From positions 496,001-560,000 of the forward strand of contig NZ_JAHZQZ020000014.1 of assembly GCF_019449275.2 (NCBI RefSeq): a stretch of 64,000 nt of DNA. The letters run 5' to 3'. The position numbers and the translations under genes were made by a program. The notes beneath the pieces were generated by a model, which saw only the letters and a list, made by a program, of their open reading frames with translations, did no database searches and had not been told where the DNA came from. This document shows positions 16,951 through 25,853 of this stretch, piece after piece. Origin of the DNA: Microbacterium sp. HD4P20. GTDB lineage: Bacteria; Actinomycetota; Actinomycetes; Actinomycetales; Microbacteriaceae. Numbering within the stretch: position 1 is the first letter of the stretch; every line of letters starts with the position of its first letter.

Positions 16951-17682
16951 ATGAAGTCCTCGCCCGCCGATCAGCTCGCACTGTGGGACGTGCCGGACTG
17001 GGTGCGCGTGGTGGGTGTCTTCGATCTCGAGACGACCGGTATCGACGTGACGACCGACCGCATCGTGACGGCGCATGTCGGCCTGCTCGACGGATCCGGC
17101 TCGGCGATCCGCGCGCGCGACTGGCTCGCCGATCCCGGTGTGGAGATCCCCGAGGGCGCGAGTGCCATCCATGGGATCACGACCGAGCACGCGCGCCGGG
17201 ACGGGCGCCGGGCGCCGGAGGTCATCGCGGAGGTCGTCGAGGCGCTCCGCGGACTGCTCGAAGCCGGCATCCCCGTCGTCGCCTACAACGCGCCCTTCGA
17301 CTTCTCGCTCCTCAAGTACGAGGCGATCCGTCACGGCATCGCCCCGATCATCGATCCGGCCCCGGTGATCGATCCGCTCGTCGTCGACAAGGCGTACGAC
17401 CGGTGGCGACGCGGCAAGCGCACGCTCGAGGTCGTGGCCGCGCACTACGCGGTGCGTCTGGACGGCGCCCACGAGGCGGCGGCCGACGCCGTGGCAGCCG
17501 GGCGCGTCGCGCAGGCGCTCGCCGAGCGCTTCGCCCCATGGCTCCCGGGCACCGCCGCCGAACTGCACACCCGCCAGATCGGCTGGGCGCGGGCCCAGGC
17601 CGCCAGTCTGACGGACTATTTCATCCAGATCGGTCGGCTCGATCCCGACGAGCGCCTCGACGGCAGCTGGCCGATCCGCTGA
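16951..17682 (+). CDS. DnaQ-like 3'-5' exonuclease
   Basis: A DEDD-type exonuclease of about 243 residues. FDLETTG near residue 28 is motif I, NAPFDFSLL is motif II, and HEAAADAVAAG carries motif III, so all catalytic acidic residues seem present. The start is uncertain: the ATG used has a weak ribosome site, an ATG 30 bp upstream adds ten residues, and the frame stays open to 16861. It could proofread, repair or degrade RNA; stand-alone DnaQ-like proteins are common in Actinobacteria. A strong bidirectional terminator follows 16 bp after the stop. Confidence 0.85.
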   Translation: MKSSPADQLALWDVPDWVRVVGVFDLETTGIDVTTDRIVTAHVGLLDGSGSAIRARDWLADPGVEIPEGASAIHGITTEHARRDGRRAPEVIAEVVEALRGLLEAGIPVVAYNAPFDFSLLKYEAIRHGIAPIIDPAPVIDPLVVDKAYDRWRRGKRTLEVVAAHYAVRLDGAHEAAADAVAAGRVAQALAERFAPWLPGTAAELHTRQIGWARAQAASLTDYFIQIGRLDPDERLDGSWPIR

Positions 17683-17698
17683 GCCGCACCGCAACGAG

Positions 17699-17726
17699 AA
17701 AGACCCCGCCCGAGGGCGGGGTCTTT
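17699..17726. terminator. Bidirectional intrinsic terminator
   Basis: AAAGACCCCGCC and GGCGGGGTCTTT form a perfect 12-bp stem with a 4-nt loop. A-run and T-run at the ends let it work in both directions between the exonuclease and the convergent L31 gene. Confidence 0.93.
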
Positions 17727-17739
17727 CGTCGCGGAGAGG

Positions 17740-17994
17740 CTACTTGGAGCCGCCGAAGTTCTTGAAGCGCTGGTTGAACTTCTCGACGCGGCCGGCCGAG
17801 TCCATGATGCGCTGCTTGCCCGTGTAGAACGGGTGCGAGGCGGACGAGATCTCGACGTCGATGACGGGGTACTCGACGCCGTCGAGCTCGATCGTCTTCT
17901 CGCTGGTCACGGTCGAGCGCGTGAGGAACGTGTCGCCCGAGCCGAGGTCGCGGAACACGACCGCACGGTAGTCGGGGTGGAGGTCTGTCTGCAT
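17740..17994 (-). CDS. rpmE2: 50S ribosomal protein L31 type B
   Basis: 84 residues, the normal length for L31 type B. It begins [14 protein letters not shown] and contains [12 protein letters not shown] and [10 protein letters not shown], all standard. It lacks the CxxC pairs of the zinc-binding L31 form, so it is the zinc-independent paralogue usually induced when zinc is scarce. Ribosome site AAAGGA precedes the ATG. A TGTTAGAAT extended -10 lies about 76 bp upstream; I see no clear Zur box. It is flanked by a terminator and an unrelated ABC gene, so it is probably transcribed alone. Confidence 0.95.
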   Translation of the reverse strand: MQTDLHPDYRAVVFRDLGSGDTFLTRSTVTSEKTIELDGVEYPVIDVEISSASHPFYTGKQRIMDSAGRVEKFNQRFKNFGGSK

Positions 17995-18069
17995 GATGGT
18001 CCTTTGAAGGTGGTGCCCTGGATTTTGCCAGAGCGGTCAAAGTCTGCGGTGCGAGCGCACCAAAGGTCG

Positions 18070-18078
18070 ATTCTAACA
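18070..18078 (-). promoter_or_regulatory. Extended -10 promoter element for rpmE2
   Basis: On the minus strand the text TGTTAGAAT gives a TGn-type extended -10 (TAGAAT). No good -35 is visible. A transcript from here would have a leader of about 70 nt with a small CTGG/CCAG hairpin. Confidence 0.5.
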
Positions 18079-18109
18079 GCCCACGGCCGAAGCCGGGAAT
18101 CGCCCGTCG

Positions 18110-18895
18110 TCAGTGCGCGGCGCGCGCCGCGTACCGGCCGTCCTCCGCAGAGAGGCGGATGCGCGCGCCGAAGGTGTCGGTGAGGGTCTGCTCCGTGAGC
18201 GTCTCGCGGATGGGACCGGATGCCACGGCCTGTCCGTCGCGCAGCAGCAGCACGTGCGTGAAGCCGACGGGGATCTCCTCGACGTGGTGGGTGACCATGA
18301 TCATGGCGGGCGTGGTCGGGGCCTGCGCGTATCCGCTGAGGAGCGTCAGGAGTTCCTCGCGCGCGCCCAGGTCGAGGCTCGCGGTGGGCTCGTCGAGGAG
18401 CAGCAGCTCAGGGTCGGTCATGACGGCGCGCGCGATCTGGACGCGCTTCTGCTCGCCGTCGCTCAGCGTGCCGAAGGTGCGGTCGGCGAGGTGGTCCAGC
18501 TTCCACTCCGCCAGCACGCGAAGCGCGCGTCGCTCGTCGATGTCTTCGTAGTCCTCGCGCCACCGACCGAGCACCGAGTACGCCGCCGTGAGCACGACGT
18601 CCAGGACAGTCTCTTCGGGCGGCACCCGCCGAGCCATCGCCGACGAGGCGAAGCCGATGCGCGGGCGCAGTTCGAACACATCCGTGCGCCCCAGCCTCTC
18701 GTCGAGAATGCTGACCGTCCCCGACGTCGGATGAAGCAGCGTGTCGGCCATCTGCAGCACCGTGGTCTTGCCCGCGCCGTTGGGTCCGAGGATCACCCAG
18801 CGCTCGTCATCGCGCACGCTCCAGTCGAGGTGATCGACGATGTTCCGGGCGTTCCGGCGGACGACGACGTCGGAGAATTCGAGCACCTGGGGCAT
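18110..18895 (-). CDS. ABC transporter ATP-binding protein
   Basis: A 261-residue stand-alone ABC ATPase. Walker A GPNGAGKTT lies near residue 38, signature LSDGEQKR near residue 145, Walker B LLLLDEP after it and a switch His in VTHHVEE. The signature has Asp-Gly-Glu in place of the usual GGQ. No permease gene is adjacent. It resembles cytoplasmic ATPases annotated as YlmA/ModF-like. Whether it powers transport with an unlinked membrane partner or acts in regulation is unknown. The next gene upstream (glycogen synthase) is 9 bp away on the same strand. Confidence 0.85.
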   Translation of the reverse strand: MPQVLEFSDVVVRRNARNIVDHLDWSVRDDERWVILGPNGAGKTTVLQMADTLLHPTSGTVSILDERLGRTDVFELRPRIGFASSAMARRVPPEETVLDVVLTAAYSVLGRWREDYEDIDERRALRVLAEWKLDHLADRTFGTLSDGEQKRVQIARAVMTDPELLLLDEPTASLDLGAREELLTLLSGYAQAPTTPAMIMVTHHVEEIPVGFTHVLLLRDGQAVASGPIRETLTEQTLTDTFGARIRLSAEDGRYAARAAH

Positions 18896-18904
18896 GCCGC
18901 TAGC

Positions 18905-20098
18905 CTATCGGCCGGCCGCGAGCACCTCGTCGTACAGCGCGGCGGTCTGCACGGCGATCCGGTCCCAGCTGAAGTCGTTCGCCGCCCGCTCGCGGCCCGC
19001 GGCGCCATAGGCGCGAGCCTGCTCGGGGTCGCTCACCACCTCGGTGAGGACGCGGGCCAGGTCGGCCACGAAGCGCTCTGGATCAGTGGGGGTGCCCGTG
19101 CCGTCCTGCTCCTGCGCGATCGGCACCAGCCGACCGGTGACGCCGTCGACGACGACCTCCGGGATGCCGCCGGTCGCCGTGCCCACGACCGCGGCGCCGC
19201 ATGCCATCGCCTCGAGGTTCACGATGCCCAGCGGCTCGTAGACCGACGGGCACACGAACGTGGTGGCCGCGGTGAGCAAGGTGCACAGCTCATGCCGGGA
19301 CAGCATCCGGTCGAGCCACACGACACCGTCCCGTGTGCCCTGCAGCCCGCGCACGAGCTCTTCGACCTCCGACATGATCTGCGGCGTGTCGGGGGCGCCC
19401 GCGCACAGGATCACCTGCACATCCGCCGGCAGGCGCTGGGCGGCGCGGAGGAAGTACGGCAGCCCCTTCTGACGGGTGATGCGGCCGACGAACACGACCG
19501 AGGGCCGGTCCGGATCCACGCCGAGCCGGGCCAGCAGTGCAGGGTCTTCGACGGGATGCCACGCCGCCGTGTCGATGCCGTTGTAGATGACCCGCACCCG
19601 CTCCGGCTCCAGCGCCGGGTAGCTGCGGAGGATGTCGGCCCTCATCCCCTCGCTCACCGCAACGATCGCGGCTGCGCCCTCGTACGCGCTCTTCTCGATC
19701 CAGCTCGACACGGCATAGCCGCCGCCGAGCTGCTCCGCCTTCCACGGGCGCAGCGGCTCGAGGCTGTGGGCCGTGACGATGTGCGGGATGCCGTGAAGGA
19801 GCGACGCGAGATGGCCGGCGAGGTTGGCGTACCACGTGTGGGTGTGCACCACGTCGGCGCCGGCGACATCGGCGACGATCTCCAGATCGATCCCGAGCGT
19901 CTGCACCGCGGCGTTCGCCGAGGCCAGCTCTGCCGGCACCTCGTACGAGGTGGTGCCCGGTTCGTCACGATCAGCGCCGAAGGCCCGCACCCGCACGTCC
20001 ACGAACGAACGGAGCGCCTTGACCAGCTCGGCCGCGTGAACGCCGGCCCCTCCGTAGATCTCCGGCGGGTACTCCTTCGTGACGATGTCGACGCGCAT
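18905..20098 (-). CDS. glgM: Glycogen/maltose-1-phosphate synthase, GT4 family
   Basis: A 397-residue GT4 glycosyltransferase of the actinobacterial GlgA type. MRVDIVTKEYPPEIYGGAGVH opens the donor-entry loop, and a C-terminal nucleotide-sugar domain includes FVGRITRQKGLP and EPLGIVNLEAMACG. The M. tuberculosis homologue (Rv1212c) is now called GlgM because it makes alpha-maltose-1-phosphate from ADP-glucose; older annotations say glycogen synthase GlgA. Here, as there, it is divergent from glgC, which makes the ADP-glucose. The chosen ATG begins at the conserved MRVDI; twelve upstream codons are open but not conserved. Confidence 0.88.
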   Translation of the reverse strand: MRVDIVTKEYPPEIYGGAGVHAAELVKALRSFVDVRVRAFGADRDEPGTTSYEVPAELASANAAVQTLGIDLEIVADVAGADVVHTHTWYANLAGHLASLLHGIPHIVTAHSLEPLRPWKAEQLGGGYAVSSWIEKSAYEGAAAIVAVSEGMRADILRSYPALEPERVRVIYNGIDTAAWHPVEDPALLARLGVDPDRPSVVFVGRITRQKGLPYFLRAAQRLPADVQVILCAGAPDTPQIMSEVEELVRGLQGTRDGVVWLDRMLSRHELCTLLTAATTFVCPSVYEPLGIVNLEAMACGAAVVGTATGGIPEVVVDGVTGRLVPIAQEQDGTGTPTDPERFVADLARVLTEVVSDPEQARAYGAAGRERAANDFSWDRIAVQTAALYDEVLAAGR

Positions 20099-20145
20099 GT
20101 CTCGAACGCTAGTACACCGGCCGGAACGCGTCATAGTGTGGTGCC

Positions 20146-21390
20146 ATGCCAGCAGCTCCCAAGGTCTTCGGAATCATCCTCGCCGGCGGAGAGGGCAAGC
20201 GGCTCATGCCGCTGACGGCGGATCGCGCCAAGCCCGCGGTCCCCTTCGGCGGCCAGTATCGCCTCATCGACTTCGCGATCTCGAACCTCATCAACTCGGG
20301 GCTTCGGCAGATCGTGGTGCTCACGCAGTACAAGTCCCACAGCCTCGACCGTCACATCTCTCAGACGTGGCGGATGTCCGCCCTCCTGGACTCGTACGTC
20401 GCCTCGGTCCCGGCGCAACAGCGACTGGGCAAGCGCTGGTTCTCCGGCTCGGCCGACGCGATCCTCCAGAGCCTCAACCTGATCAACGACGAGCAGCCCG
20501 ACATCGTGGTCGTGATCGGTGCCGACCACGTGTACCGGATGGACTTCCGGCAGATGCTCGCCGCTCACATCGACTCCGGAGCGCGGGCCACGGTCGCCGG
20601 CATCCGTCAGCCGATCTCGCTCGCCAACCAGTTCGGCGTCATCGACGTCGACAAGGACGACCCGACGAAGATCAACGAGTTCCTCGAGAAGCCGCTCGAC
20701 GCGACAGGGCTCGCCGACGCGCCCGACCAGGTGCTCGCCTCGATGGGCAACTACATCTTCGACACCGAGGCGCTCATCGAGGCGGTCGAGGCGGATGGCG
20801 AGCTGCCCACGTCGAACCACGACATGGGTGGCGACATCGTGCCGTACTTCGTCGGTCGCGGCGAAGCGGGCGTGTACGACATGAACCGCAACGACGTTCC
20901 CGGCTCGACGGATCGGGACCGCTACTACTGGCGCGACGTGGGAACGATCGACTCGTTCTTCGACGCGCATCGCGATCTGATCTCGACGCTGCCGATCTTC
21001 AACCTCTACAACACCGACTGGCCCATCCACTCGCAGGCGGTGAACTCGCCGCCGGCGAAGTTCGTGCGCGATTCGGTCGGACGAATCGGCAATGCCATCG
21101 ACTCGATCGTCTCGCTGGGATCGGTGCTCTCGGGGACGCATCTCGAGCGCAGCGTCGTCGGACCGTGGACGCTCGCGGGCGGAGGCTCGACGATCACCGA
21201 CTCGGTGCTGTTCGACCACATCCACGTCGGCGCCGGCGCACGCATCCATCGTGCGATCCTCGACAAGAATGTCGTGCTCGACGAGGGTGCGACGGTCGGT
21301 GTCGATCGGGAGCGGGACCTCTCCCGCGGCTACACCGTCACCGACAGCGGCATCACGGTCGTCGGCAAGGGCATTCGCGTCGAACGGTGA
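20146..21390 (+). CDS. glgC: Glucose-1-phosphate adenylyltransferase
   Basis: 414 residues, the standard length. It makes ADP-glucose from glucose-1-phosphate and ATP, the committed step of glycogen synthesis. [11 protein letters not shown] is the nucleotide-binding loop, GADHVYRMD the metal-binding centre, and the C-terminal part is a left-handed beta helix with hexapeptide-like repeats. It is divergent from the GlgM-like gene with only 47 bp between the start codons, so the two promoters must overlap or face back to back. Confidence 0.96.
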   Translation: MPAAPKVFGIILAGGEGKRLMPLTADRAKPAVPFGGQYRLIDFAISNLINSGLRQIVVLTQYKSHSLDRHISQTWRMSALLDSYVASVPAQQRLGKRWFSGSADAILQSLNLINDEQPDIVVVIGADHVYRMDFRQMLAAHIDSGARATVAGIRQPISLANQFGVIDVDKDDPTKINEFLEKPLDATGLADAPDQVLASMGNYIFDTEALIEAVEADGELPTSNHDMGGDIVPYFVGRGEAGVYDMNRNDVPGSTDRDRYYWRDVGTIDSFFDAHRDLISTLPIFNLYNTDWPIHSQAVNSPPAKFVRDSVGRIGNAIDSIVSLGSVLSGTHLERSVVGPWTLAGGGSTITDSVLFDHIHVGAGARIHRAILDKNVVLDEGATVGVDRERDLSRGYTVTDSGITVVGKGIRVER

Positions 21391-21436
21391 CGGCGGCGGT
21401 TCGTCGGCCGCCTCCAGCGCCCGCTAGCGTTTGAGG

Positions 21437-22078
21437 ATGCCCGCCGCGACCGCCCGATTCCTCGTCGTGCTCGACGCCGACTCCACATTGATCCGCAACG
21501 AGGTCATCGAGCTCATCGCCGATGAGGCCGGCCGCGGCGCTGAGGTCGCCGCAGCCACGGAGGCTGCCATGCGGGGCGAGGTGGACTTCGCGACGAGCCT
21601 GCGCTCGCGCGTCGAAGCTCTCGCCGGTGTGCCGGTCTCGGCGTTCGCGCGGGTGCTCGCGCGCATCGAACCGACGCCCGGCGTGCGCGAGCTCATCGCG
21701 GCAGTCCACGCTCGTGGCGGCGCCGTAGGCGTCGTGTCGGGCGGCTTCCACGAGATCCTCGACACCGTCGCTCCGGACCTCGGCGTCGACGTGTGGCGTG
21801 CCAATCGCCTGGCGACGGTGGACGGCGCACTCAGCGGCGTCGTGTCGGGTGGCATCGTGGATGCCGAGGGCAAGGCCGAGACGCTCGGCGAATGGGCGGC
21901 CCAGCACGGCGTGCCGCTGAGCCGCACGATCGCGATCGGGGACGGCGCGAACGATCTGCTCATGATGGCCGCCGCGGGGCTCGGAGTCGGCTTCAATGCC
22001 AAGCCCGCGGTGCGTGCCCGCGCAGACGTCGTGATCGGGCCGGTCGACCTGCGCGAGGTCATCCCGCTGCTCCCCTGA
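21437..22078 (+). CDS. serB: Phosphoserine phosphatase, HAD family
   Basis: A 213-residue HAD hydrolase lacking the N-terminal ACT domains of longer SerB proteins. The nucleophile motif DADSTLIRNE is at about residue 14, VSGGF in the middle supplies motif II, and GDGANDLLMM near residue 175 is motif IV. It hydrolyses phosphoserine to serine. Starts at ATG after GAGG; a TTG two codons upstream is possible. It follows glgC by 46 bp on the same strand but is functionally unrelated. Confidence 0.93.
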   Translation: MPAATARFLVVLDADSTLIRNEVIELIADEAGRGAEVAAATEAAMRGEVDFATSLRSRVEALAGVPVSAFARVLARIEPTPGVRELIAAVHARGGAVGVVSGGFHEILDTVAPDLGVDVWRANRLATVDGALSGVVSGGIVDAEGKAETLGEWAAQHGVPLSRTIAIGDGANDLLMMAAAGLGVGFNAKPAVRARADVVIGPVDLREVIPLLP

Positions 22079-22110
22079 CCTGTGTCGGAAGGGACCGCTA
22101 CCGTCGAGGC

Positions 22111-22818
22111 ATGCACATCATCCTCGTCCCCGGACTCTGGCTCGACGCCGCGACATGGGGTGAGGTGACGCCCGCCCTCGAGGCCGCCGGTCACCGCACC
22201 CACCCCTTGACGATGCCGGGTGTCGGCGCTCCGGCCGCGCAGTCGAGCGGAATCGGCATCGCCGACTGGGTGGCCGCCGTGGTCGCCGAGATCGACGCCC
22301 TCGACGGCCCCGTGGTGCTCGTCGGTCACTCCGGCGGCGGCAACGTCGTCTACGGAGCACTCGATGCCCGACCGGAGGAGGTCGCGCACGTCGTGTTCCT
22401 CGATACGTTCCCTCCGACGGACGGCAGCTCGATCTGGGAGTTCCCCGTCGTCGATGGCGTCGTCCCGTTCCCGGGCTGGGATTCCTTCGACGAGGGAGAG
22501 GTCGCCGATCTCGACCCTCAGACGCGGGCGGATGCCGCCGCCCGCGCGAAGTCGGTGCCCGAACGCGTGCCCACCGACCCGCTCAGCCTCTCGAATGAGC
22601 GGCGTCGCGCGGTGCCCATGACGATGATCACCAGCACGATGCCGGCGGACGACATCCGCGCGATCATTCGCGAAGCACCCGCATGGGCCGCCGAGCTGGC
22701 CGCAGCCGAGAAGCTCGAGGTCGTGCAGCTGCACGGCGCCGGCGAAGCGACGGGGCATTGGCCGCAGTTCTCCCGGCCGGGGGCCGTCGCCGAGGCGATC
22801 CTGCGAGTGCTCGACTGA
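22111..22818 (+). CDS. Alpha/beta hydrolase (small, RutD/EstC-like)
   Basis: A 235-residue alpha/beta hydrolase. HIILVPGLWLDAATW at the N-terminus is the oxyanion-hole strand, VLVGHSGGGNVVYGAL (about residue 75) holds the nucleophile Ser, and GEATGHWPQFSRP near the end carries the His. This short HIILVPG type is frequent in Actinobacteria and usually annotated only as alpha/beta hydrolase. It starts 32 bp after serB. Substrate unknown. Confidence 0.87.
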   Translation: MHIILVPGLWLDAATWGEVTPALEAAGHRTHPLTMPGVGAPAAQSSGIGIADWVAAVVAEIDALDGPVVLVGHSGGGNVVYGALDARPEEVAHVVFLDTFPPTDGSSIWEFPVVDGVVPFPGWDSFDEGEVADLDPQTRADAAARAKSVPERVPTDPLSLSNERRRAVPMTMITSTMPADDIRAIIREAPAWAAELAAAEKLEVVQLHGAGEATGHWPQFSRPGAVAEAILRVLD

Positions 22819-22845
22819 TCGCGGCCTTCGCGGTGCTGCTCCCGC

Positions 22846-24209
<1,364 letters not shown>

Positions 24210-24249
24210 CCGCGACCGCACGGCGCAACCGGCGTACCCTGGAAGCACC

Positions 24250-24615
24250 GTGAAGAGTTCGACCCACGCCCCTTCGGCGACATCGCTGCCGCGCGCGCCG
24301 CGCGACGAGGCCGGCGCGCGCTCGACCCGGTACCTCCTCATGATGGCCATCCGGATCGCCTGCCTGATCCTCATGGTCGTGATCACCCCGTACGGCTGGT
24401 ACACGTGGGTGCTCGGTGCAGCCGCCATCTTCCTCCCCTACGTCGCGGTGGTGTCCGCCAATGTGGGTCAGGAGGCGCGAAGCAACCGCCGCGAAGACCC
24501 CGAGCCGTCGTTGCCGGCCGCCCCGACACCACTCGAGCCGCCGGCCGCCGGCCGCGTGATCCGCATCCAAGAATCGCGTCCCGCACCATCCGAGCACCAG
24601 GAACCGCACGCATGA
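24250..24615 (+). CDS. DUF3099 domain membrane protein
   Basis: A 121-residue protein matching DUF3099: a TSLP motif near the N-terminus, the RYLLMMAIRIACLI helix, then YGWYTWVLGAAAIFLPYVAVVSAN as the second helix. The C-terminal 40 residues are polar and Pro/Glu-rich. GTG start after GGAAG. First of three overlapping genes (ATGA to the Cys-rich protein, then GTGA to SURF1). Family function is unknown; coupling to SURF1 suggests, but does not prove, a link to oxidase assembly. Confidence 0.84.
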   Translation: MKSSTHAPSATSLPRAPRDEAGARSTRYLLMMAIRIACLILMVVITPYGWYTWVLGAAAIFLPYVAVVSANVGQEARSNRREDPEPSLPAAPTPLEPPAAGRVIRIQESRPAPSEHQEPHA

Positions 24616-24968
24616 GCGCAGCACCGCGCGAGCCCGTCGCCGATGCGACCTGCTCGCGCGCCGGATGCCGCGCTCCGGCCGGCTGGCGCATCGACTGGCG
24701 CAATCCCCGCATTCACGGCGCCGAGCGCATCAAGACGTGGGTGGCCTGCGGCGAGCACCGCGACTATCTGCGCGACTTCCTCGCCGCGCGAGACTTCCCT
24801 GTGGCGGTCGCGGCCCTCGCTCCCACACCCGCACCTGCGAAAACACGGGCGGGTGTCGGCGACACGCCGGAGTCGGATGCATCGGACCGGCGTGTCGCGT
24901 CATCGACTGGTGTTTTCGCATCGAGCGCCGAGCCCGCGAGGCAACCAGGCAATGAGGCATCGCCGTGA
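24612..24968 (+). CDS. Small Cys-containing protein of unknown function
   Basis: A 118-residue protein I do not recognise beyond resemblance to uncharacterised Microbacteriaceae proteins. The first 70 residues look conserved-type: CSRAGCRAPAGWRIDWRNPR, then WVACGEHRDYLRDFL, giving Cys-x4-Cys and a later Cys-x2-His-like pair that could bind a metal. The last 40 residues are low-complexity and are encoded largely by an inverted repeat at 24836-24920. It overlaps DUF3099 (ATGA) and SURF1 (GTGA), so the three are translated together. The C-terminal extension may be a consequence of a repeat insertion. Confidence 0.75.
   Translation: MSAAPREPVADATCSRAGCRAPAGWRIDWRNPRIHGAERIKTWVACGEHRDYLRDFLAARDFPVAVAALAPTPAPAKTRAGVGDTPESDASDRRVASSTGVFASSAEPARQPGNEASP
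24836..24920. repeat. REP-like palindrome inside a coding region
   Basis: Outer arms TGCGAAAACAC and GTGTTTTCGCA (perfect, 11 bp) enclose inner arms GCGACACGCCGG and CCGGCGTGTCGC (perfect, 12 bp), with unpaired 11-12-nt internal loops and a small GATGCATC palindrome at the tip. The 85-bp whole looks like a mobile intergenic palindrome rather than protein-selected sequence, yet it lies in frame in the 3' part of the small Cys-containing gene. Confidence 0.8.
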
Positions 24969-25846
24969 GCGCCCGCCGAGAGGTGAGCATGCAGCGACTG
25001 CCGCGGGCAGGCCGCTGGGCCATTTACATCGGGTTGGCTGTCGTGTTCGCCATCGCGTGCGCGTTCCTATCGAATTGGCAGTTCTCACGCAACGAGGAGC
25101 GCAGCGCGCAGCTGGCTCTCGTCGCGCAGAACTACGACGCTTCGCCCGTGCCGCTGGCCGAGCTGATTCCGACCGGCAGCGCGCTCGATCCACAGGACGA
25201 GTGGCGTCCGGTGACCTTGACGGGCCGCTACGTGAGCGAGGACCAACTGCTGGTACGAAACCGGCCGCACGGCGGCACCTCCGCCTTCGAGGTGCTGGTG
25301 CCGTTCCGGCTGGACGATGGGCGCGTGCTGCTCGTGGACCGCGGCTGGGTCCCCCCAGGCGAAAGTCAGCCCGAGCCCGACGCCGTGCCCGGCCCACCGT
25401 CTGGTGAGGTCACCGCGGTCGTGCGGCTTCGACCGGGCGAGCCGCTCCCGGCTTCGGGACGGTCGGCGCCAGAGGGCCAGGTGCCCACGATCAACCTGTC
25501 GCTGTCGGCCGATGCCGTCTCGTCCGCCACCGGCGAAGCGATGGAGCTGAGCGCCTACGGAGTGCTCGTGTCGGAGAATCCCGCGGCCGAGAACACGCCG
25601 AACGCCCTCGAGTCGCCCTCGGAAGATCCGGGACCCCATCTGTCGTATGCGATCCAGTGGATCCTGTTCGCCGCGATGGGATTCATCTTCATCGGCTACG
25701 TCATCCGCACTGAGCGTCGCCATCGGCGAGAGGACGCCGAAGACGCAGCCGAACAGCGGTCGGACGGGCCGCGTCCGGGATCTCCTCGACGTCGCGATCG
25801 CGACGCCGAGGACGAGGATGCCCTCCTGGACACAGCCGGACGCTGA
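24965..25846 (+). CDS. SURF1 family cytochrome oxidase biogenesis protein
   Basis: A 293-residue SURF1 protein. A first membrane helix at about residues 18-38 ends in LSNWQFSRNEER, a periplasmic domain contains VRNRPHGG and VLLVDRGWVPPG, and a second helix lies near residues 220-243 (YAIQWILFAAMGFIFIGY). The last 45 residues are highly charged. SURF1 assists haem insertion or assembly of the aa3 oxidase. The GTG start gives a GTGA overlap; a later ATG (24989) with GAGAGG upstream is a good alternative. The haem A genes ctaA and ctaB are in the window but 17 kb away. Confidence 0.9.
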   Translation: MSARREVSMQRLPRAGRWAIYIGLAVVFAIACAFLSNWQFSRNEERSAQLALVAQNYDASPVPLAELIPTGSALDPQDEWRPVTLTGRYVSEDQLLVRNRPHGGTSAFEVLVPFRLDDGRVLLVDRGWVPPGESQPEPDAVPGPPSGEVTAVVRLRPGEPLPASGRSAPEGQVPTINLSLSADAVSSATGEAMELSAYGVLVSENPAAENTPNALESPSEDPGPHLSYAIQWILFAAMGFIFIGYVIRTERRHRREDAEDAAEQRSDGPRPGSPRRRDRDAEDEDALLDTAGR

Positions 25847-25853
25847 ACGGCGT

